A stretch of 64,000 bases of DNA from Saccharomyces paradoxus (taxonomy: Eukaryota; Ascomycota; Saccharomycetes; Saccharomycetales; Saccharomycetaceae), in the NCBI RefSeq assembly GCF_002079055.1, contig NC_047500.1:434001-498000 (forward strand). The letters run 5' to 3'. Below, in pieces: positions 30,001-40,484 of the stretch; position 1 is the first letter of the stretch; each line of letters begins with the position of its first letter. The notes beneath the pieces were generated by a model, which made no database searches, was not told where the DNA came from, and saw only the letters and a list, made by a program, of their open reading frames with translations. Position numbers and translations under genes: made by a program.

Positions 30001-31369
30001 GGTCGCATTTGATCCTCACGGAAAAATCAAGAAGTACACCTCTGTAAATGAAATTTTGAGCGAGTTTTACTACGTCAGGCTAGAATACTATCAAAAGAGG
30101 AAAGACTATATGAGCGAAAGGTTACAACGGGAGGTAGAGAAATACTCTTTTCAAGTAAAGTTCATTAAGATGATTATTGAGAAGGAGTTGACAGTCACCA
30201 ATAAGCCTAGGACCGCTATTATCCAAGAACTTGAGGATTTAGGGTTCCCAAGAATTAATAAGGAAGGTAAGCCGTTTTATGGAAGTCCCAATGCTGAGAT
30301 AGCTGAACAGATTAACGACGTAAAAAGTTCAACTTCTGACGGAGAAGATGAAGAAAGCTCACACGAAGATGCTGAAAACATTGTAAATGGTCCTGAGGAA
30401 CTGTATGGCACATATGAGTATTTATTAGGAATGAAAATATGGTCATTGACTAAAGAAAGATATCAAAAGCTGTTGAAACAGAAACAAGAAAAAGAGACAG
30501 AATTAGAAAACTTGTTAAAACTTTCCGCAAAAGATATATGGAACACTGACTTAGAGGCTTTTGAGATTGGATATCAAGAATTTCTTCAGCGAGATGAAGA
30601 AGCGCGCGGTGGTAATGTTCCTAATAAAGGGAGCAAAACCAAAGGAAAAAGAAAGAGAAAGCTTGCTGATGACGACGACTACGATCCATCAAAAAAGAGC
30701 AAGAAAACTACTGCTAGGAAAGGTAAAAAAATAAAATTGGAGGATAAAAATTTTGAAAGAATTTTGTTAGAACCAAAATTAGTAACGAAAAGCAAAGGGC
30801 CTACAAGGATTAAAAAAGAAATAACGCCTCCTGTTTCAGAAACAAAAACAGGAGGAGAAGACGAGGAGGAGAATGCTCCTTCCACGAGTTCTTCTTCTAT
30901 TTTTGACATAAAAAAAGAAGATAAGGATGGAGGCGAATTGAGTAAGATGTCAAACAAGTTTAAAAAAATAAACACAATTTTCGATAAAATGGGTTCTACT
31001 TCCGCTACATCCAAGGAAAATACACCAGAAAAGGACATTATAGCAACTACAACAAAGCCAAAGGCTGCTAAAAAAGCACCTGTGAAACCTAAATTGGCCA
31101 AGAAGCCAGTCAGGAAACAACAAAAAGCTGTAGAACTGTCTAGTGAAAGCGACCTAGAAATTCTAGATTCATACAATGACCAGGAAGATAGCAATGTGGA
31201 TGAAGATGATGCTATACCCCAACGACCAAGAAGACAAAGGTCATCAAGAGCTGCGTCAATTCCTAAGAAATATTACGCTGATACTTTAGAATTGTCTGAC
31301 GACAGCTTCATCGAAGATGATGAAGAGGAAGAACAAGGATCTGACGTTTCTTTCAATGAAGAGGATTGA
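27077..31369 (+). CDS. TOP2: DNA topoisomerase II
   Basis: 1430 residues (S. cerevisiae 1428 from memory). Seen: a GHKL ATPase domain (NDGKGIPIEIH, GRNGYGAKL), a transducer with the KKKKKK stretch, TOPRIM with EGDSAL (about 449) and DQDHDGSHI (about 526), a winged-helix domain with catalytic Tyr-782 (codon at 29420) in AARYIYTEL, a coiled-coil gate, and an acidic/basic low-complexity C-terminal tail (about 1180-1430). It relaxes and decatenates chromosomes by passing duplexes through a double-strand break, and is essential for mitosis. Odd: residue 737 (codon 29285-29287) is Ala, giving HHAEQS where eukaryotic topo II has HHGE; this Gly corresponds to GyrA Gly-81. Several other changes cluster between 715 and 737. 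Confidence 0.98.
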   Translation: MSTEPTSASDKYQKISQLEHILKRPDTYIGSVETQDQLQWIYDEETDCMIEKKVTIVPGLFKIFDEILVNAADNKVRDPSMKRIDVNIHAEENTIEVKNDGKGIPIEIHNKENIYIPEMIFGHLLTSSNYDDNEKKVTGGRNGYGAKLCNIFSTEFILETADLNVGQKYIQKWENNMSICHPPKITSYKKGPSYTKVTFKPDLARFGMKDLDNDILGVMRRRVYDINGSVRDINVYLNGKSLKIRNFKNYVELYLKSLEKKRRLDSGEDATANSDIPTILYERINNRWEVAFAVSDISFQQISFVNSIATTMGGTHVNYMTDQIIKKILEILKKKKKKSVKPFQIKNNMFIFINCLIENPAFTSQTKEQLTTRVKDFGSRCEIPNEYINKIMKTDLATRMFEIADANEDNALKKSDGTRKSRITDYPKLEDANKAGTKDGYKCTLVLTEGDSALSLAVAGLAVVGRDYYGCYPLRGKMLNVREASADQILKNAEIQAIKKIMGLQHRKKYEDTKSLRYGHLMIMTDQDHDGSHIKGLIINFLESSFPGLLDIEGFLLEFITPIIKVSITKPTRNTIAFYNMPDYEKWREEESHKFTWKQKYYKGLGTSLAKEVREYFSDLDRHLKKFHSLQGNDKDYIDLAFSKKKADDRKEWLRQYEPGTVLDPTLKEIPISDFINKELILFSLADNIRSIPNVLDGFKPGQRKVLYGCFKRNSKTELRVAQLAPYVGECTAYHHAEQSLAQTIIGLAQNFVGSNNIYLLLPNGAFGTRATGGKDAAAARYIYTELNKLTRKIFHPSDDPLYKYIQEDEKTVEPEWYLPILPMILVNGAEGIGTGWSTYIPPFNPLEIIKNIRHLMNDEDLEQMHPWFRGWTGTIEEIEPLRYRMYGRIEQIGTNTLEITELPARTWTSTIKEYLLLGLSGNDKIKAWIKDMEEQHDDNIKFIITLSPEEMAKTRKIGFYERFKLISPISLMNMVAFDPHGKIKKYTSVNEILSEFYYVRLEYYQKRKDYMSERLQREVEKYSFQVKFIKMIIEKELTVTNKPRTAIIQELEDLGFPRINKEGKPFYGSPNAEIAEQINDVKSSTSDGEDEESSHEDAENIVNGPEELYGTYEYLLGMKIWSLTKERYQKLLKQKQEKETELENLLKLSAKDIWNTDLEAFEIGYQEFLQRDEEARGGNVPNKGSKTKGKRKRKLADDDDYDPSKKSKKTTARKGKKIKLEDKNFERILLEPKLVTKSKGPTRIKKEITPPVSETKTGGEDEEENAPSTSSSSIFDIKKEDKDGGELSKMSNKFKKINTIFDKMGSTSATSKENTPEKDIIATTTKPKAAKKAPVKPKLAKKPVRKQQKAVELSSESDLEILDSYNDQEDSNVDEDDAIPQRPRRQRSSRAASIPKKYYADTLELSDDSFIEDDEEEEQGSDVSFNEED

Positions 31370-31800
31370 ATAATATCTTTCCTGGAAAAAAACACCATCT
31401 TCTCTATAAGTTTATATCAGAAGTCAATTAGGATTTGATCGCAGTGACTAGATTATATAAGCAGAAATAGCCTTTCGCAATCATTTCCATTTTAGTCAAC
31501 ATAGCTGAAAGTTTAATTACGCGCTTTTTTGCTTTCCGACGAAGATCTGCCTGAGAAAATTCTTCGAGAAGACAACAACAACAACAAAAAAAAAAATAAA
31601 GGCTGGGCGAAAAAAACATCGTGCGTTTACATAATATTTTGAAAAGCAGACAGATATATAAACTACCATTAAAATTACCTTTTTAGGTATTCGTCTAAAA
31701 GCCCTGTTTCAAGTGATATCAACAATAGGCGTTAAGTAAAACTGATCTGACTTTCTGCTCTATTTCAAATATCGTCGAAATAATAGCACATCAATAAAGA
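31370..31800. other. Intergenic TOP2-TCB2
   Basis: 431 bases, AT-rich, with an A-run at about 31588-31600 and a (caa)n stretch just before it. I see no gene and no clear factor site. Confidence 0.45.
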
Positions 31801-34800
31801 ATGTCTCCGAACTCGTCAAAAACTCGAACGGACCTGATAAGTCCCATGCCTGGTATTAATGAAACCACGAAGGTGGAAAGCAAGAATGTTGTAAACGATG
31901 CTGTTCCAGTAAAATCTGAAGCTGAGATCAACGGTACATCAATAGCAAGAGAAAGACAAGAGGCATCGTACGTTGGTTGGAAACAAGTCGGTGGTTGGGA
32001 GGAAAAAGACGAGTTAACCCCCGAAGACCTTTTAGTCGACGTAAACAAGGAGACTTTTTTAGACAACCTCTTACCAGATAAACTTTATGGTGATTGGTAC
32101 CATGAGGTCGTTGTCCTCGCTATTGCTGGCTTAAGTTCTTTTGCGTTGGGTTACTTTAAATTCTCTCTAGCGTCTGTTCTTATCGTAATGCTAGCTACAG
32201 GACTGTTATATAGAACCTCATCAAAAAAATATAGGGAATCATTGAGGGATTTAGCTCAAAAAGAACAAACTGTGGAGAAAATCAGTAGTGATTATGAATC
32301 TGTCGAATGGTTAAACACCTTCTTAGATAAATACTGGCCCATTCTCGAACCTTCTGTCTCCCAACAAGTTGTCGATGGTACAAATACTGCACTATCTGAA
32401 AATGTGGCAATTCCTAAATTTATCAAAGCCATATGGCTGGATCAGTTTACATTAGGTGTGAAACCTCCAAGAATTGGTGCCGTAAAGACATTTCAAAACA
32501 CAAAATCTGATGTCGTGGTTATGGATGTATGTTTATCATTTACTCCACATGACTTGTCTGATCTTGACGCGAAGCAGTGCAGGAATTACGTAAATTCCAA
32601 TGTCGTATTAAAGGCAAAGATATTCGGAATGAATATACCTGTTTCAGTTACTGATGTTTCTTTTCGAGTTTTTGCTAGATTTCGTTTCCAATTGATGACA
32701 ACTTTGCCCCTTGTTGAAACTATAAACATTCAGTTGTTGGAAGTTCCTGAAATTGATTTTATTGGTCGTTTACTAGGTAACTCCGTCTTCAATTGGGAAA
32801 TATTGGCTATTCCTGGTTTAATGAGATTAATTCAAAAAATGGCATTTAAATACTTGAGCCCCGTTTTGCTCCCACCTTTCTCTTTACAGCTTAATATACC
32901 ACAACTTCTTTCCAAGACTGGCTTACCTATAGGTGTTTTGGAAATCAAAGTCAAAAACGCTCATGGATTGAGAGGAATTATGGGCATGATCAAGAAAACA
33001 GTTGATCCATACTTGACATTTGAGCTCTCTGGTAAAGTAGTCGGTAAAACTAAGGTTTTTAGAAATTCTACTAATCCTGTTTGGAATGAATCCATCTATA
33101 TTCTCTTGCAATCATTTACTGACCCACTTACAATTACCGTATATGACAAACGCGAAGCATTTAGTGATAAAAAAATGGGTACGGTAATTTTCAACTTGAA
33201 TAAGTTACATGCAAATCACTATGATAAGAACGAAAAGGTACATTTTCTAAGAAATTCTAAACCTGTCGGTGAATTGACATTTGATTTGCGATTTTTCCCC
33301 ACTATTGAACCAAAAAAATCACTGAACGGTGATGAGGAACCTTTACCATATATGAATACAGGTATCACCAAAATCGTTATCGGCGAGCTCAAGGGATTGG
33401 ATGAACTTAGTGACAAAAAATTTGTATTTGCAGAGTTGTATGTCAATGCAGAGTTGGTGATGACTACCAAAAAAGAAAAAAGAACCGCCCACTTGAAATG
33501 GAACTCAGATTATTATTCTGTAATAACAGACCGTAGAAAAACTATCTGTAGATTTGTCTTAAAAGATCAAAGCGGTAAAGTAATTTCATCTTCGGTACAA
33601 CCGTTAAATCATTTGATAGATAGGACAGAAGTTGATAAGGAATGGGTTCCTCTAAGAGATGGGAAGGGAGAATTAAAAGTTACAACTTATTGGAGACCGG
33701 TGGACATCGACCTTGGGTTGAAAAGTGTAGGGTATACTACTCCTATCGGTATGTTGAGAGTATTTATCAACAAGGCTGAAAACTTGAGAAATCCGGATAA
33801 CTTGGGAAAGATAAGTCCTTACGCCGAAGTATCCGTCAATGGCATAGGAAGAGGAAGGACAAATGAAAGAATAGAGACATTGAACCCTATCTGGAACCAA
33901 TCAATTTATGTGTCTGTCACATCTCCCTTACAGAAAGTCTCCATTGATTGCTTCGGCACAGATACAAATGGGGATGATCATACTCTCGGGAGTCTTAACA
34001 TCCAAACTCAAAATATATATCATAAAGACAATGATGATAAATATACCATTTTTATTGACAACACTCCAAGAACTGGCAACTTAATTGGAAAGAAGGGTGT
34101 AAAAGGGACTGTTACGTATTATTTATCATTTTACCCAGTTGTTCCTGTATTAAGTTTGGAAGAGGCGAAGGAAGTCGACGACATTAATGAGAAAAAAGAT
34201 AAGCTAGAAAAGCAGAAAAGTACTCTGGGTGACAAGAATATCTCGAAGGAAGAGAAAGAAAGAATTAGAAAGGAAGAAGCCAGACTCACCGAGAAGTATG
34301 ACATGTATAGTTACAAAATGAAGCTTGACCTTGATGAATTGCTACAGTACAATGCTGGTGTGCTAGGTGTTACTGTATTAGGCGGGGAACTATCTCAACC
34401 TGGTCTCTACGTTCAAACATTTTTTGATTCCTGCGGTTACGCAGCGATAACCAGCGCAAAGAACGCTATTAGAACTATTAGAACAGGCTGGTCTGGCGAT
34501 TTCATGATAAAAGAGCTTGAGTGGTCTGTGACTACATTCAGAGTGACAAAGACCAAAGATGCAAATAAGGCGGAGAATTTTATTTGTGAAGTGAAAATTC
34601 CAACAATTGAACTGGTGAAGAACTGTTATTACAAGCCTTCCGTGTTAAATCTTATAGGCAAAAAGAGTGCCAAATTATTAGTTCAGGTCTCATGGTTCCC
34701 CATAAATGCCACGGAATTGCCTCAATCAGACTTGATTACAAACTCCGGTGACTTGAAAATCACCGCTAAGAGTGCTGAAAACTTAGTTGGTGTCAACAAG

Positions 34801-35337
34801 AATGGCTATTCCGATCCCTACGTGGAATTCTTTTTAAACGAAAAGAGCACGTCACCCATTTTTAAAACTGCAGTTCAAAAAAAAACATTAAATCCTTCTT
34901 GGAACGAAACCAAGACCATTGAAATTTCAAACCGTGTCAACGACTACTTGACCATTAACGTGAAGGACTACGAAGCCACAAATTCCAATAGAAGTATTGG
35001 AAAAGCCATTGTTCCATTATCTACCATCGATCCAGAGAGTGATACTACATTTAATATACCGTTAGTGGGACCAAAGGGAGAAGACAGTGGTGTGTTACAT
35101 CTTGAATTTGAGTTTGAACCCCGCTATACTACTAATGTGGTCAAACGCGAAGCTAGACTTGGAAATTTTGCAACGAAAGGATTAGGCACAGGTATCAAAG
35201 CTGGTTCCACAGTTTTCGCTTTGGGAACCAATGTTGTAAGCACCGGATTAGGAACGATTGATAAAGTGAAGGTTGGGGTTTTTGGTGGCAAGAAGCGTAC
35301 AAATACTGGGGACGGAAAATCCGAAGAGAAGCAATAA
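31801..35337 (+). CDS. TCB2: Tricalbin Tcb2, ER-plasma membrane tether
   Basis: 1178 residues, as in S. cerevisiae. Seen: a cytosolic N-terminus; a hydrophobic hairpin (about residues 100-140) anchoring it in the ER; an SMP lipid-transfer domain (about 165-370, starting at ESVEWLNTFLDKYWP); then several C2 domains (about 375-490, 520-630, 645-765 and 975-1090) with a charged coiled coil (about 790-840) between the third and fourth. The last C2 keeps acidic Ca2+-binding loops (GYSDPYVEF, KDYEATNSN). Known: Tcb1-3 are the yeast extended synaptotagmins, forming curved cortical-ER contact sites and moving lipids under stress. Confidence 0.96.
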   Translation: MSPNSSKTRTDLISPMPGINETTKVESKNVVNDAVPVKSEAEINGTSIARERQEASYVGWKQVGGWEEKDELTPEDLLVDVNKETFLDNLLPDKLYGDWYHEVVVLAIAGLSSFALGYFKFSLASVLIVMLATGLLYRTSSKKYRESLRDLAQKEQTVEKISSDYESVEWLNTFLDKYWPILEPSVSQQVVDGTNTALSENVAIPKFIKAIWLDQFTLGVKPPRIGAVKTFQNTKSDVVVMDVCLSFTPHDLSDLDAKQCRNYVNSNVVLKAKIFGMNIPVSVTDVSFRVFARFRFQLMTTLPLVETINIQLLEVPEIDFIGRLLGNSVFNWEILAIPGLMRLIQKMAFKYLSPVLLPPFSLQLNIPQLLSKTGLPIGVLEIKVKNAHGLRGIMGMIKKTVDPYLTFELSGKVVGKTKVFRNSTNPVWNESIYILLQSFTDPLTITVYDKREAFSDKKMGTVIFNLNKLHANHYDKNEKVHFLRNSKPVGELTFDLRFFPTIEPKKSLNGDEEPLPYMNTGITKIVIGELKGLDELSDKKFVFAELYVNAELVMTTKKEKRTAHLKWNSDYYSVITDRRKTICRFVLKDQSGKVISSSVQPLNHLIDRTEVDKEWVPLRDGKGELKVTTYWRPVDIDLGLKSVGYTTPIGMLRVFINKAENLRNPDNLGKISPYAEVSVNGIGRGRTNERIETLNPIWNQSIYVSVTSPLQKVSIDCFGTDTNGDDHTLGSLNIQTQNIYHKDNDDKYTIFIDNTPRTGNLIGKKGVKGTVTYYLSFYPVVPVLSLEEAKEVDDINEKKDKLEKQKSTLGDKNISKEEKERIRKEEARLTEKYDMYSYKMKLDLDELLQYNAGVLGVTVLGGELSQPGLYVQTFFDSCGYAAITSAKNAIRTIRTGWSGDFMIKELEWSVTTFRVTKTKDANKAENFICEVKIPTIELVKNCYYKPSVLNLIGKKSAKLLVQVSWFPINATELPQSDLITNSGDLKITAKSAENLVGVNKNGYSDPYVEFFLNEKSTSPIFKTAVQKKTLNPSWNETKTIEISNRVNDYLTINVKDYEATNSNRSIGKAIVPLSTIDPESDTTFNIPLVGPKGEDSGVLHLEFEFEPRYTTNVVKREARLGNFATKGLGTGIKAGSTVFALGTNVVSTGLGTIDKVKVGVFGGKKRTNTGDGKSEEKQ

Positions 35338-35717
35338 TTTTACCGATAGCAAAGAGTCCCCGTCACACCATTAGCTTGATATGACAGTATATGAGCAAAA
35401 TAGATTCAAGACGTCAATCGTAACAATCCAACCATGCCGAGTGCTACTATAGTGTCTTTTTCATTATCACATATGTAAATTATAACGAATATGTACTCTC
35501 ATGTGTGTTTTCCAATGGAAACGACTTACCATTTTGATTATTTCCAATGTCAGGTACGAAGAATGACTGAGCGAAAAAAACCGCAGACATAAAATGTAAG
35601 TAAGATTGGGGCTAAACCATCAAAGCTGCTCACGAAAGGTAGAACATCACCGATATTGTGGGCAGAAGAAATTATACAGACAGTCTCAATAGTTTTTAAA
35701 AGAGAGAAACGTTTGCA
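35338..35717. other. Intergenic TCB2-SNN1
   Basis: 380 bases. No gene, RNA or strong motif is seen. Confidence 0.45.
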
Positions 35718-36026
35718 ATGGTAGGGGATAATATAAGCGGCGATAGCAGTGCTGTCCATCCGGTTGAACTGTCAGTGTATTCAGTATTGTCTACTGATTT
35801 AGACGGATTATATCAATCCATCAATGAACTACGCGAGTCGCAAGCCCTACTCATTCTTATGCTACGGAAGGTTCGCGATAAACTTCGAAGAGAAAGTCAA
35901 GTCCTTTATGACCCAGAGCCCTTCAAGCCAACCATGGATAAACTGGCGGATTTATCTACCCGTGTGCACATTCTCTCGCAGAGGTATGAGAAGCTTCAGG
36001 GAAATGTCAGGTCCCTTAACAACTAA
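35718..36026 (+). CDS. SNN1: Snn1, BLOC-1 complex subunit
   Basis: 102 residues, matching the S. cerevisiae length. Seen: a short helical protein with a central coiled coil ([21 protein letters not shown]) of the Snapin/SNN1 family. Known: part of the yeast BLOC-1 complex on endosomes, which recruits the Rab5 GAP Msb3 and so affects Rab5 proteins such as Vps21; YPT53, a Rab5 paralogue, lies 16 kb away. Small, but both ends align to the family. Confidence 0.93.
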   Translation: MVGDNISGDSSAVHPVELSVYSVLSTDLDGLYQSINELRESQALLILMLRKVRDKLRRESQVLYDPEPFKPTMDKLADLSTRVHILSQRYEKLQGNVRSLNN

Positions 36027-36515
36027 ATAAATATACACATGTATAGCGTAATCTTCAATTTCTTTCACTCACTTATAGATGGTATCGACTAGTGTACTTT
36101 TAATACCCCGTGAGAAATGATAATATAAGCATGACAAAAAACGGTGGAAAATCTGGAAAGCAAGAAAGTAGCACGCTAGAAATATTCCAGCTTGTCAGCT
36201 CGGCTGTTTAATAATTGTCGTTGTATTACCATTAACATAATCATTGAATTACAGTGAAAAAAAATTGTCTCGCTGTATCTGATTCTTTTTTTTATTCTTT
36301 GCCTGTCCTTCAAGTTCTTTATAACCTTGAAAACAAAAAATTATATTGGTCAATTACAATCATTTATTACCAAATTTGTCAATTAACTATTTTTAGGGTG
36401 ACTGACTGATAAAAACATTGTATCGTTTTACTCTCTTTATTTATCCATAACCGAAATTCAGATACTTCTGAACTATTTAGTATTAAAGGCAGACAAATCA
36501 ATAATAAGCTAAGCG
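36027..36515. other. Intergenic SNN1-MKT1
   Basis: 489 bases, AT-rich, with T-rich stretches (about 36285-36300) and a CCAAT-type word (attggtcaatt, about 36345). No gene is seen. Confidence 0.45.
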
Positions 36516-39008
36516 ATGGCAATCAAGTCATTGGAATCGTTCCTTTTCGAAAGAGGTCTTGTAGGGTCCTATGCCATTGAGGCTTTGAATAATTGTACTC
36601 TAGGTATAGACGTCAACCATTATGTTTCCAGATTGTTGACCAATAAAAGAGAACAGTATTTGGATGCCATTGGTGGCTTCCCTACCAGTTTAAAAATGTA
36701 TTTGGAAAGTGATTTAAAGATATTCAAGGATTTCAATATCACCCCTATTTTCGTCTTTAACGGCGGTTTAACTTACAATCAGTTAGAGGCATCCGGCCAC
36801 TTCACTGCAGCATCTGCATCCGCGTCCATTTCGTCAGCCACTGCTGGAAGCGGTGGTACCAACGCTACAACAAGATCGAACACGGAATCCGTTCTTTTAC
36901 AGAGAAATAGAGGTTGGACACAATGGAACAACTTGGTTAGTTCGAATCAAAATTCCTACATTGACCAGCCTATTCAACCCCAGGAACCATTCAGACATAA
37001 TACCCCAATTGACTCCAAGGCTTACCAAAACGATTTGATCGCTTATTTTATTGAGCATGGTTATATGTATCAAGTGGCTCCTTACTCCTCTTGGTTTCAA
37101 CTAGCATACCTATTGAATAGCGCTTATATTGATGCCATCTACGGCCCAACAGATTGTTTGATGTTAGATTGTGTTGATAGGTTCATTTTGGGCATGGAAT
37201 TTCCAAATAAAGAATTTCGATTCATTGACAGGTCAAGGGTCATGAAGGATTTAGGCTGTACCCATGAAGAGTTCATTGATATTGCAATGGCTGTAGGTAA
37301 CGATTTGCAACCAACAACTTTACCACCCTTGCAGATTTATCCGGTTCCTCAGCTATTTGATATTGCTTTAGAAATGGTTTTGAACACAGGCACAAATTTT
37401 TATGCCTATCAACTGTCTACAGCCTTACAAAATGACTCGAAAGAGAATATTCAAAACTATCAAAGGGGTATATCTGCACTAAGATACATGCCAGTCTTAA
37501 AGGATACAGGTAAGGTTGAGTTATTTGTTCAAGAAGTCGTTGTTTCAGAGGAGGACAGTGAAAAAAACAACAAGGACGGAAAGAAGAGTAATCTTTCCTC
37601 ACCATCCTCTGCGTCCTCAAGCGCTTCTCCTGCCACTCCTATGGCCAAGAACGCTAGCGAAAAGTTAGCTTATGAAAAATTCAGTACTAAAGAGGTTAGG
37701 AAACCAAGAGACATTCCTAATGATGTGCATGATTTTATCGGCCAAATGTTACCTCACGAATACTATTTCTATAGATCCATAGGGCTGGTTACTGGAAAGT
37801 TATTTGACGCAATTGTCACAGGCGTTTATCCTGAAGAGTCTCCATTAGGTGGAGGATCCGCTACTTCCTACAGAAAACTGGTTTCCAAGTCTGTTGAAAT
37901 TTTCAAGAATAAAGAAATTAATTTATTGACTCAACCAATTAACAGATATTATCAGATTAAACAAATTAAACAAGTCAAATGGTACGCGCCAAATGAGCCT
38001 ATCACTTTGGCCAACAGAATGACACCTTCTATGTTTGAAACTATCAACCACTTAATTGTTAAAACAGAAACCTCTGGTGAAAAGGAATTTTCTATCTATG
38101 AGTTCATTGCAGCAATAAATGCTTCTAGTGACATGGCAAAAGATTTTATATATGAGAAAGTTATTTTCCCAAACTCCGTACCAATCGAATCTAAATTAAA
38201 CTCACCATTTGATTTGTTGTCAACGAATTTCTTAAGATTATTAGTACTATTGGAGTTTTTCACTTTCGACTTCAAGGAAAAACTGCTAAAACCAACTAAA
38301 TGGGGGGAAGTATTTTTGAAATTAAATGAGCTCGATATCGATCGTATGTATCACGAATCGGTTGTTATCTTTTTGGTATTTTTGAAATGTGACGTTTTAA
38401 AACTTAACGAAGAAGTTCAACCACCAGCTCCTTCAGCCCTGTCTCAGGCAACTCTCCGTTCATATCCTGAAGAGTCTTTGTACGTCCTATTGATTACGCG
38501 TGTATTAACTTTGTTTCAGGTGGACCAAAAACCATCGAATTACCATGGGCCTATTGATAAGAAAACATTAATTTTTAGAGATCATCTCTCTTTCATAAAG
38601 GAAAATTTAAACGAACTTTTTGAAGCCGTTTTGATTTCATCTTTAACTTCAGGTGAATTCAATAGATTATCACTTGATAACTTTGGTTGGGCAAAGGAAA
38701 TCGTTACACATTTACCGTTTAAGTTAAATTCTCCAAATACTATCATGGCTATGATGTGGGAGTTCTTTTTACAAAAGTATCTTCACAATGGTAATGCCAA
38801 GAATGATGCATTGTCCTTAGTTGCTACTGAATTCAATACCTATAAATCCACACCTAACCTTGATGAACAGTTTGTTGAATCCCATAAGTTTCTGCTTGAA
38901 GTTGCAAAAGTAATGGGGAAGTTAAATGATGCAAAACTAATTGGAGAAAATGAGTTTAAATTATTTACTAAAGCAATTGAGTTTGCTACAACTGCTCTAT
39001 CTAGCTGA
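36516..39008 (+). CDS. MKT1: Mkt1, XPG-like post-transcriptional regulator
   Basis: 830 residues, the S. cerevisiae length. Seen: an N-terminal XPG/FEN1-like fold (MAIKSLESFLFERG; GIDVNHYVSRLL), an internal XPG-I-like block (YMYQVAPYSSWFQLAYL...YGPTDCLMLDCVDRFI), Ser/Ala-rich inserts (about 98-115 and 357-375), and a C-terminal Mkt1 helical domain. Known: Mkt1 binds Pbp1, promotes HO translation and the stability or translation of Puf3-bound mitochondrial mRNAs; MKT1 is a recurrent QTL in yeast. Residue 30 is Gly, the form I recall as functional in most strains, not the S288C Asp. Confidence 0.97.
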   Translation: MAIKSLESFLFERGLVGSYAIEALNNCTLGIDVNHYVSRLLTNKREQYLDAIGGFPTSLKMYLESDLKIFKDFNITPIFVFNGGLTYNQLEASGHFTAASASASISSATAGSGGTNATTRSNTESVLLQRNRGWTQWNNLVSSNQNSYIDQPIQPQEPFRHNTPIDSKAYQNDLIAYFIEHGYMYQVAPYSSWFQLAYLLNSAYIDAIYGPTDCLMLDCVDRFILGMEFPNKEFRFIDRSRVMKDLGCTHEEFIDIAMAVGNDLQPTTLPPLQIYPVPQLFDIALEMVLNTGTNFYAYQLSTALQNDSKENIQNYQRGISALRYMPVLKDTGKVELFVQEVVVSEEDSEKNNKDGKKSNLSSPSSASSSASPATPMAKNASEKLAYEKFSTKEVRKPRDIPNDVHDFIGQMLPHEYYFYRSIGLVTGKLFDAIVTGVYPEESPLGGGSATSYRKLVSKSVEIFKNKEINLLTQPINRYYQIKQIKQVKWYAPNEPITLANRMTPSMFETINHLIVKTETSGEKEFSIYEFIAAINASSDMAKDFIYEKVIFPNSVPIESKLNSPFDLLSTNFLRLLVLLEFFTFDFKEKLLKPTKWGEVFLKLNELDIDRMYHESVVIFLVFLKCDVLKLNEEVQPPAPSALSQATLRSYPEESLYVLLITRVLTLFQVDQKPSNYHGPIDKKTLIFRDHLSFIKENLNELFEAVLISSLTSGEFNRLSLDNFGWAKEIVTHLPFKLNSPNTIMAMMWEFFLQKYLHNGNAKNDALSLVATEFNTYKSTPNLDEQFVESHKFLLEVAKVMGKLNDAKLIGENEFKLFTKAIEFATTALSS

Positions 39009-39434
39009 GGCGTTGTAAAGTGTATGACTGAAATGGTGGAACTAATGTGCCTGATAAGGAACGATAGTTGCTCTTAAAGAAGTATATTGTTGTTATTTTA
39101 AGAGTTAAAGTGTAATCACCAAGATTTAACACAAACACAGTATATAACAACAGTTCAAGAAAAAAAAAAGGAACCAAAATCACGGCAACAATTGGAGAAA
39201 AAAAGCAAAACAAAAACTAAACCACTGTTTATTTATATGCCACATATTTTATTATATAAATATGTAAAGAACGCTGAACAGTAAACAATTATGAAATCCC
39301 ACCAGAGAAGGAAAAGGTAAAAAGAATTATTTACCGTTACAAGCTAAAAGGAGAGGTTCAAATCAAAAAAGCTCACGAGTGGAATAACAACAGTAAATAT
39401 TACACATACATGTACATAGAATTAATTATCGAAG
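39009..39434. other. Convergent MKT1-END3 3' flanks
   Basis: 426 bases between converging stops. A/T-rich with A-runs (about 39160-39215), as expected for two 3' ends. No gene is seen. Confidence 0.5.
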
Positions 39435-40484
39435 TCAATTGATTTCCGCTTGTAATGATTGCAACTCGTGCCTCTTATTGTTCAAGTAATTCTCCAATAC
39501 TTCAACCTGCTGTTCAATGTTATCCAAATCATCAGTTATTGACCTGATATTAATCCGTTTAGAGCGTTTCGAGCCTCCTTGGCTTTTTTCACCCTTTTTG
39601 TAATTCAAAAGACCTTCTAATTGTTCTCTCATGTTCGCAACTTGATCATCTGTCAGAGAAGCATATTTTTGTTTTATACTGTTTTCATTTACGAGTGCGT
39701 TGTTGCCGCTGCTATCAGCACTTGAGTTCAGCCCATTGTCACGAACATTGTTCCTTTCGCTGGCTTGATCTTTTCTCTTCGTAGGAGGCTGCGAGGACTG
39801 TAAATCATAGCTCACTTTTTTTTTGTTGCACACTTCAGCTAGAGAATTGGGTAAGCTTGCTGGAATTTCAGCACCCAGGTCATTTCTTTGTCTCAAACAA
39901 TGAATAAAGTAAAAAGTAGGATCTCTATCAATTGATTGTAAATTTTGGGGATTAATTAGACTCCAAACTTTATTCAAATCTGTCTTACTAATGTTAAAAA
40001 ATTTTGTGGAAAGTTTTGTTGATAGTTCATTGAATGTTATTGTACCATCAGTTAGTTTTGCACAACTCGTATAGATTTTTTCATATTGATTTAGATCATC
40101 TGGAGACATGTACCAATCTACTTTAATTTCCTTCTTTGGAGGCAAGTCTGCATTTTCTATTTGTTTGCGCTTCTTCCTTTCTTTGATTAGATTTACCTTA
40201 CTTCCCGGAATCAACCAATCAGGCAATTCATCTGGAACAGAACTAATATTTTTATTAACCATATCAAATATTAATCTCATGCAAATTACAAATTCCTCAA
40301 AATCTAAATTGTCGTCATCATCAATATCGGCTAAGAACCAAATCTTATTCAGGACTGATGAATCTAATTTAGAATTATAAAGAATTGGTAAAACCTGGTC
40401 ATGGTTCACCTTATTCTCTATTGGTTTTAAACCCGAGAAGATTTGCCAATACTTTTTGATCTCAAATTGTTCTAACTTAGGCAT
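39435..40484 (-). CDS. END3: End3, EH-domain endocytosis adaptor
   Basis: 349 residues, as in S. cerevisiae. Seen: an N-terminal EH domain with an EF-hand loop [12 protein letters not shown] (53-64), a second degenerate EH-like region (about 120-215), a low-complexity linker, and C-terminal coiled-coil repeats (about 265-349) containing [20 protein letters not shown]. Known: End3 with Pan1 and Sla1 forms the endocytic coat complex at actin patches, needed for internalisation and cortical actin. It works in the same process as APP1. Confidence 0.96.
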   Translation of the reverse strand: MPKLEQFEIKKYWQIFSGLKPIENKVNHDQVLPILYNSKLDSSVLNKIWFLADIDDDDNLDFEEFVICMRLIFDMVNKNISSVPDELPDWLIPGSKVNLIKERKKRKQIENADLPPKKEIKVDWYMSPDDLNQYEKIYTSCAKLTDGTITFNELSTKLSTKFFNISKTDLNKVWSLINPQNLQSIDRDPTFYFIHCLRQRNDLGAEIPASLPNSLAEVCNKKKVSYDLQSSQPPTKRKDQASERNNVRDNGLNSSADSSGNNALVNENSIKQKYASLTDDQVANMREQLEGLLNYKKGEKSQGGSKRSKRINIRSITDDLDNIEQQVEVLENYLNNKRHELQSLQAEIN

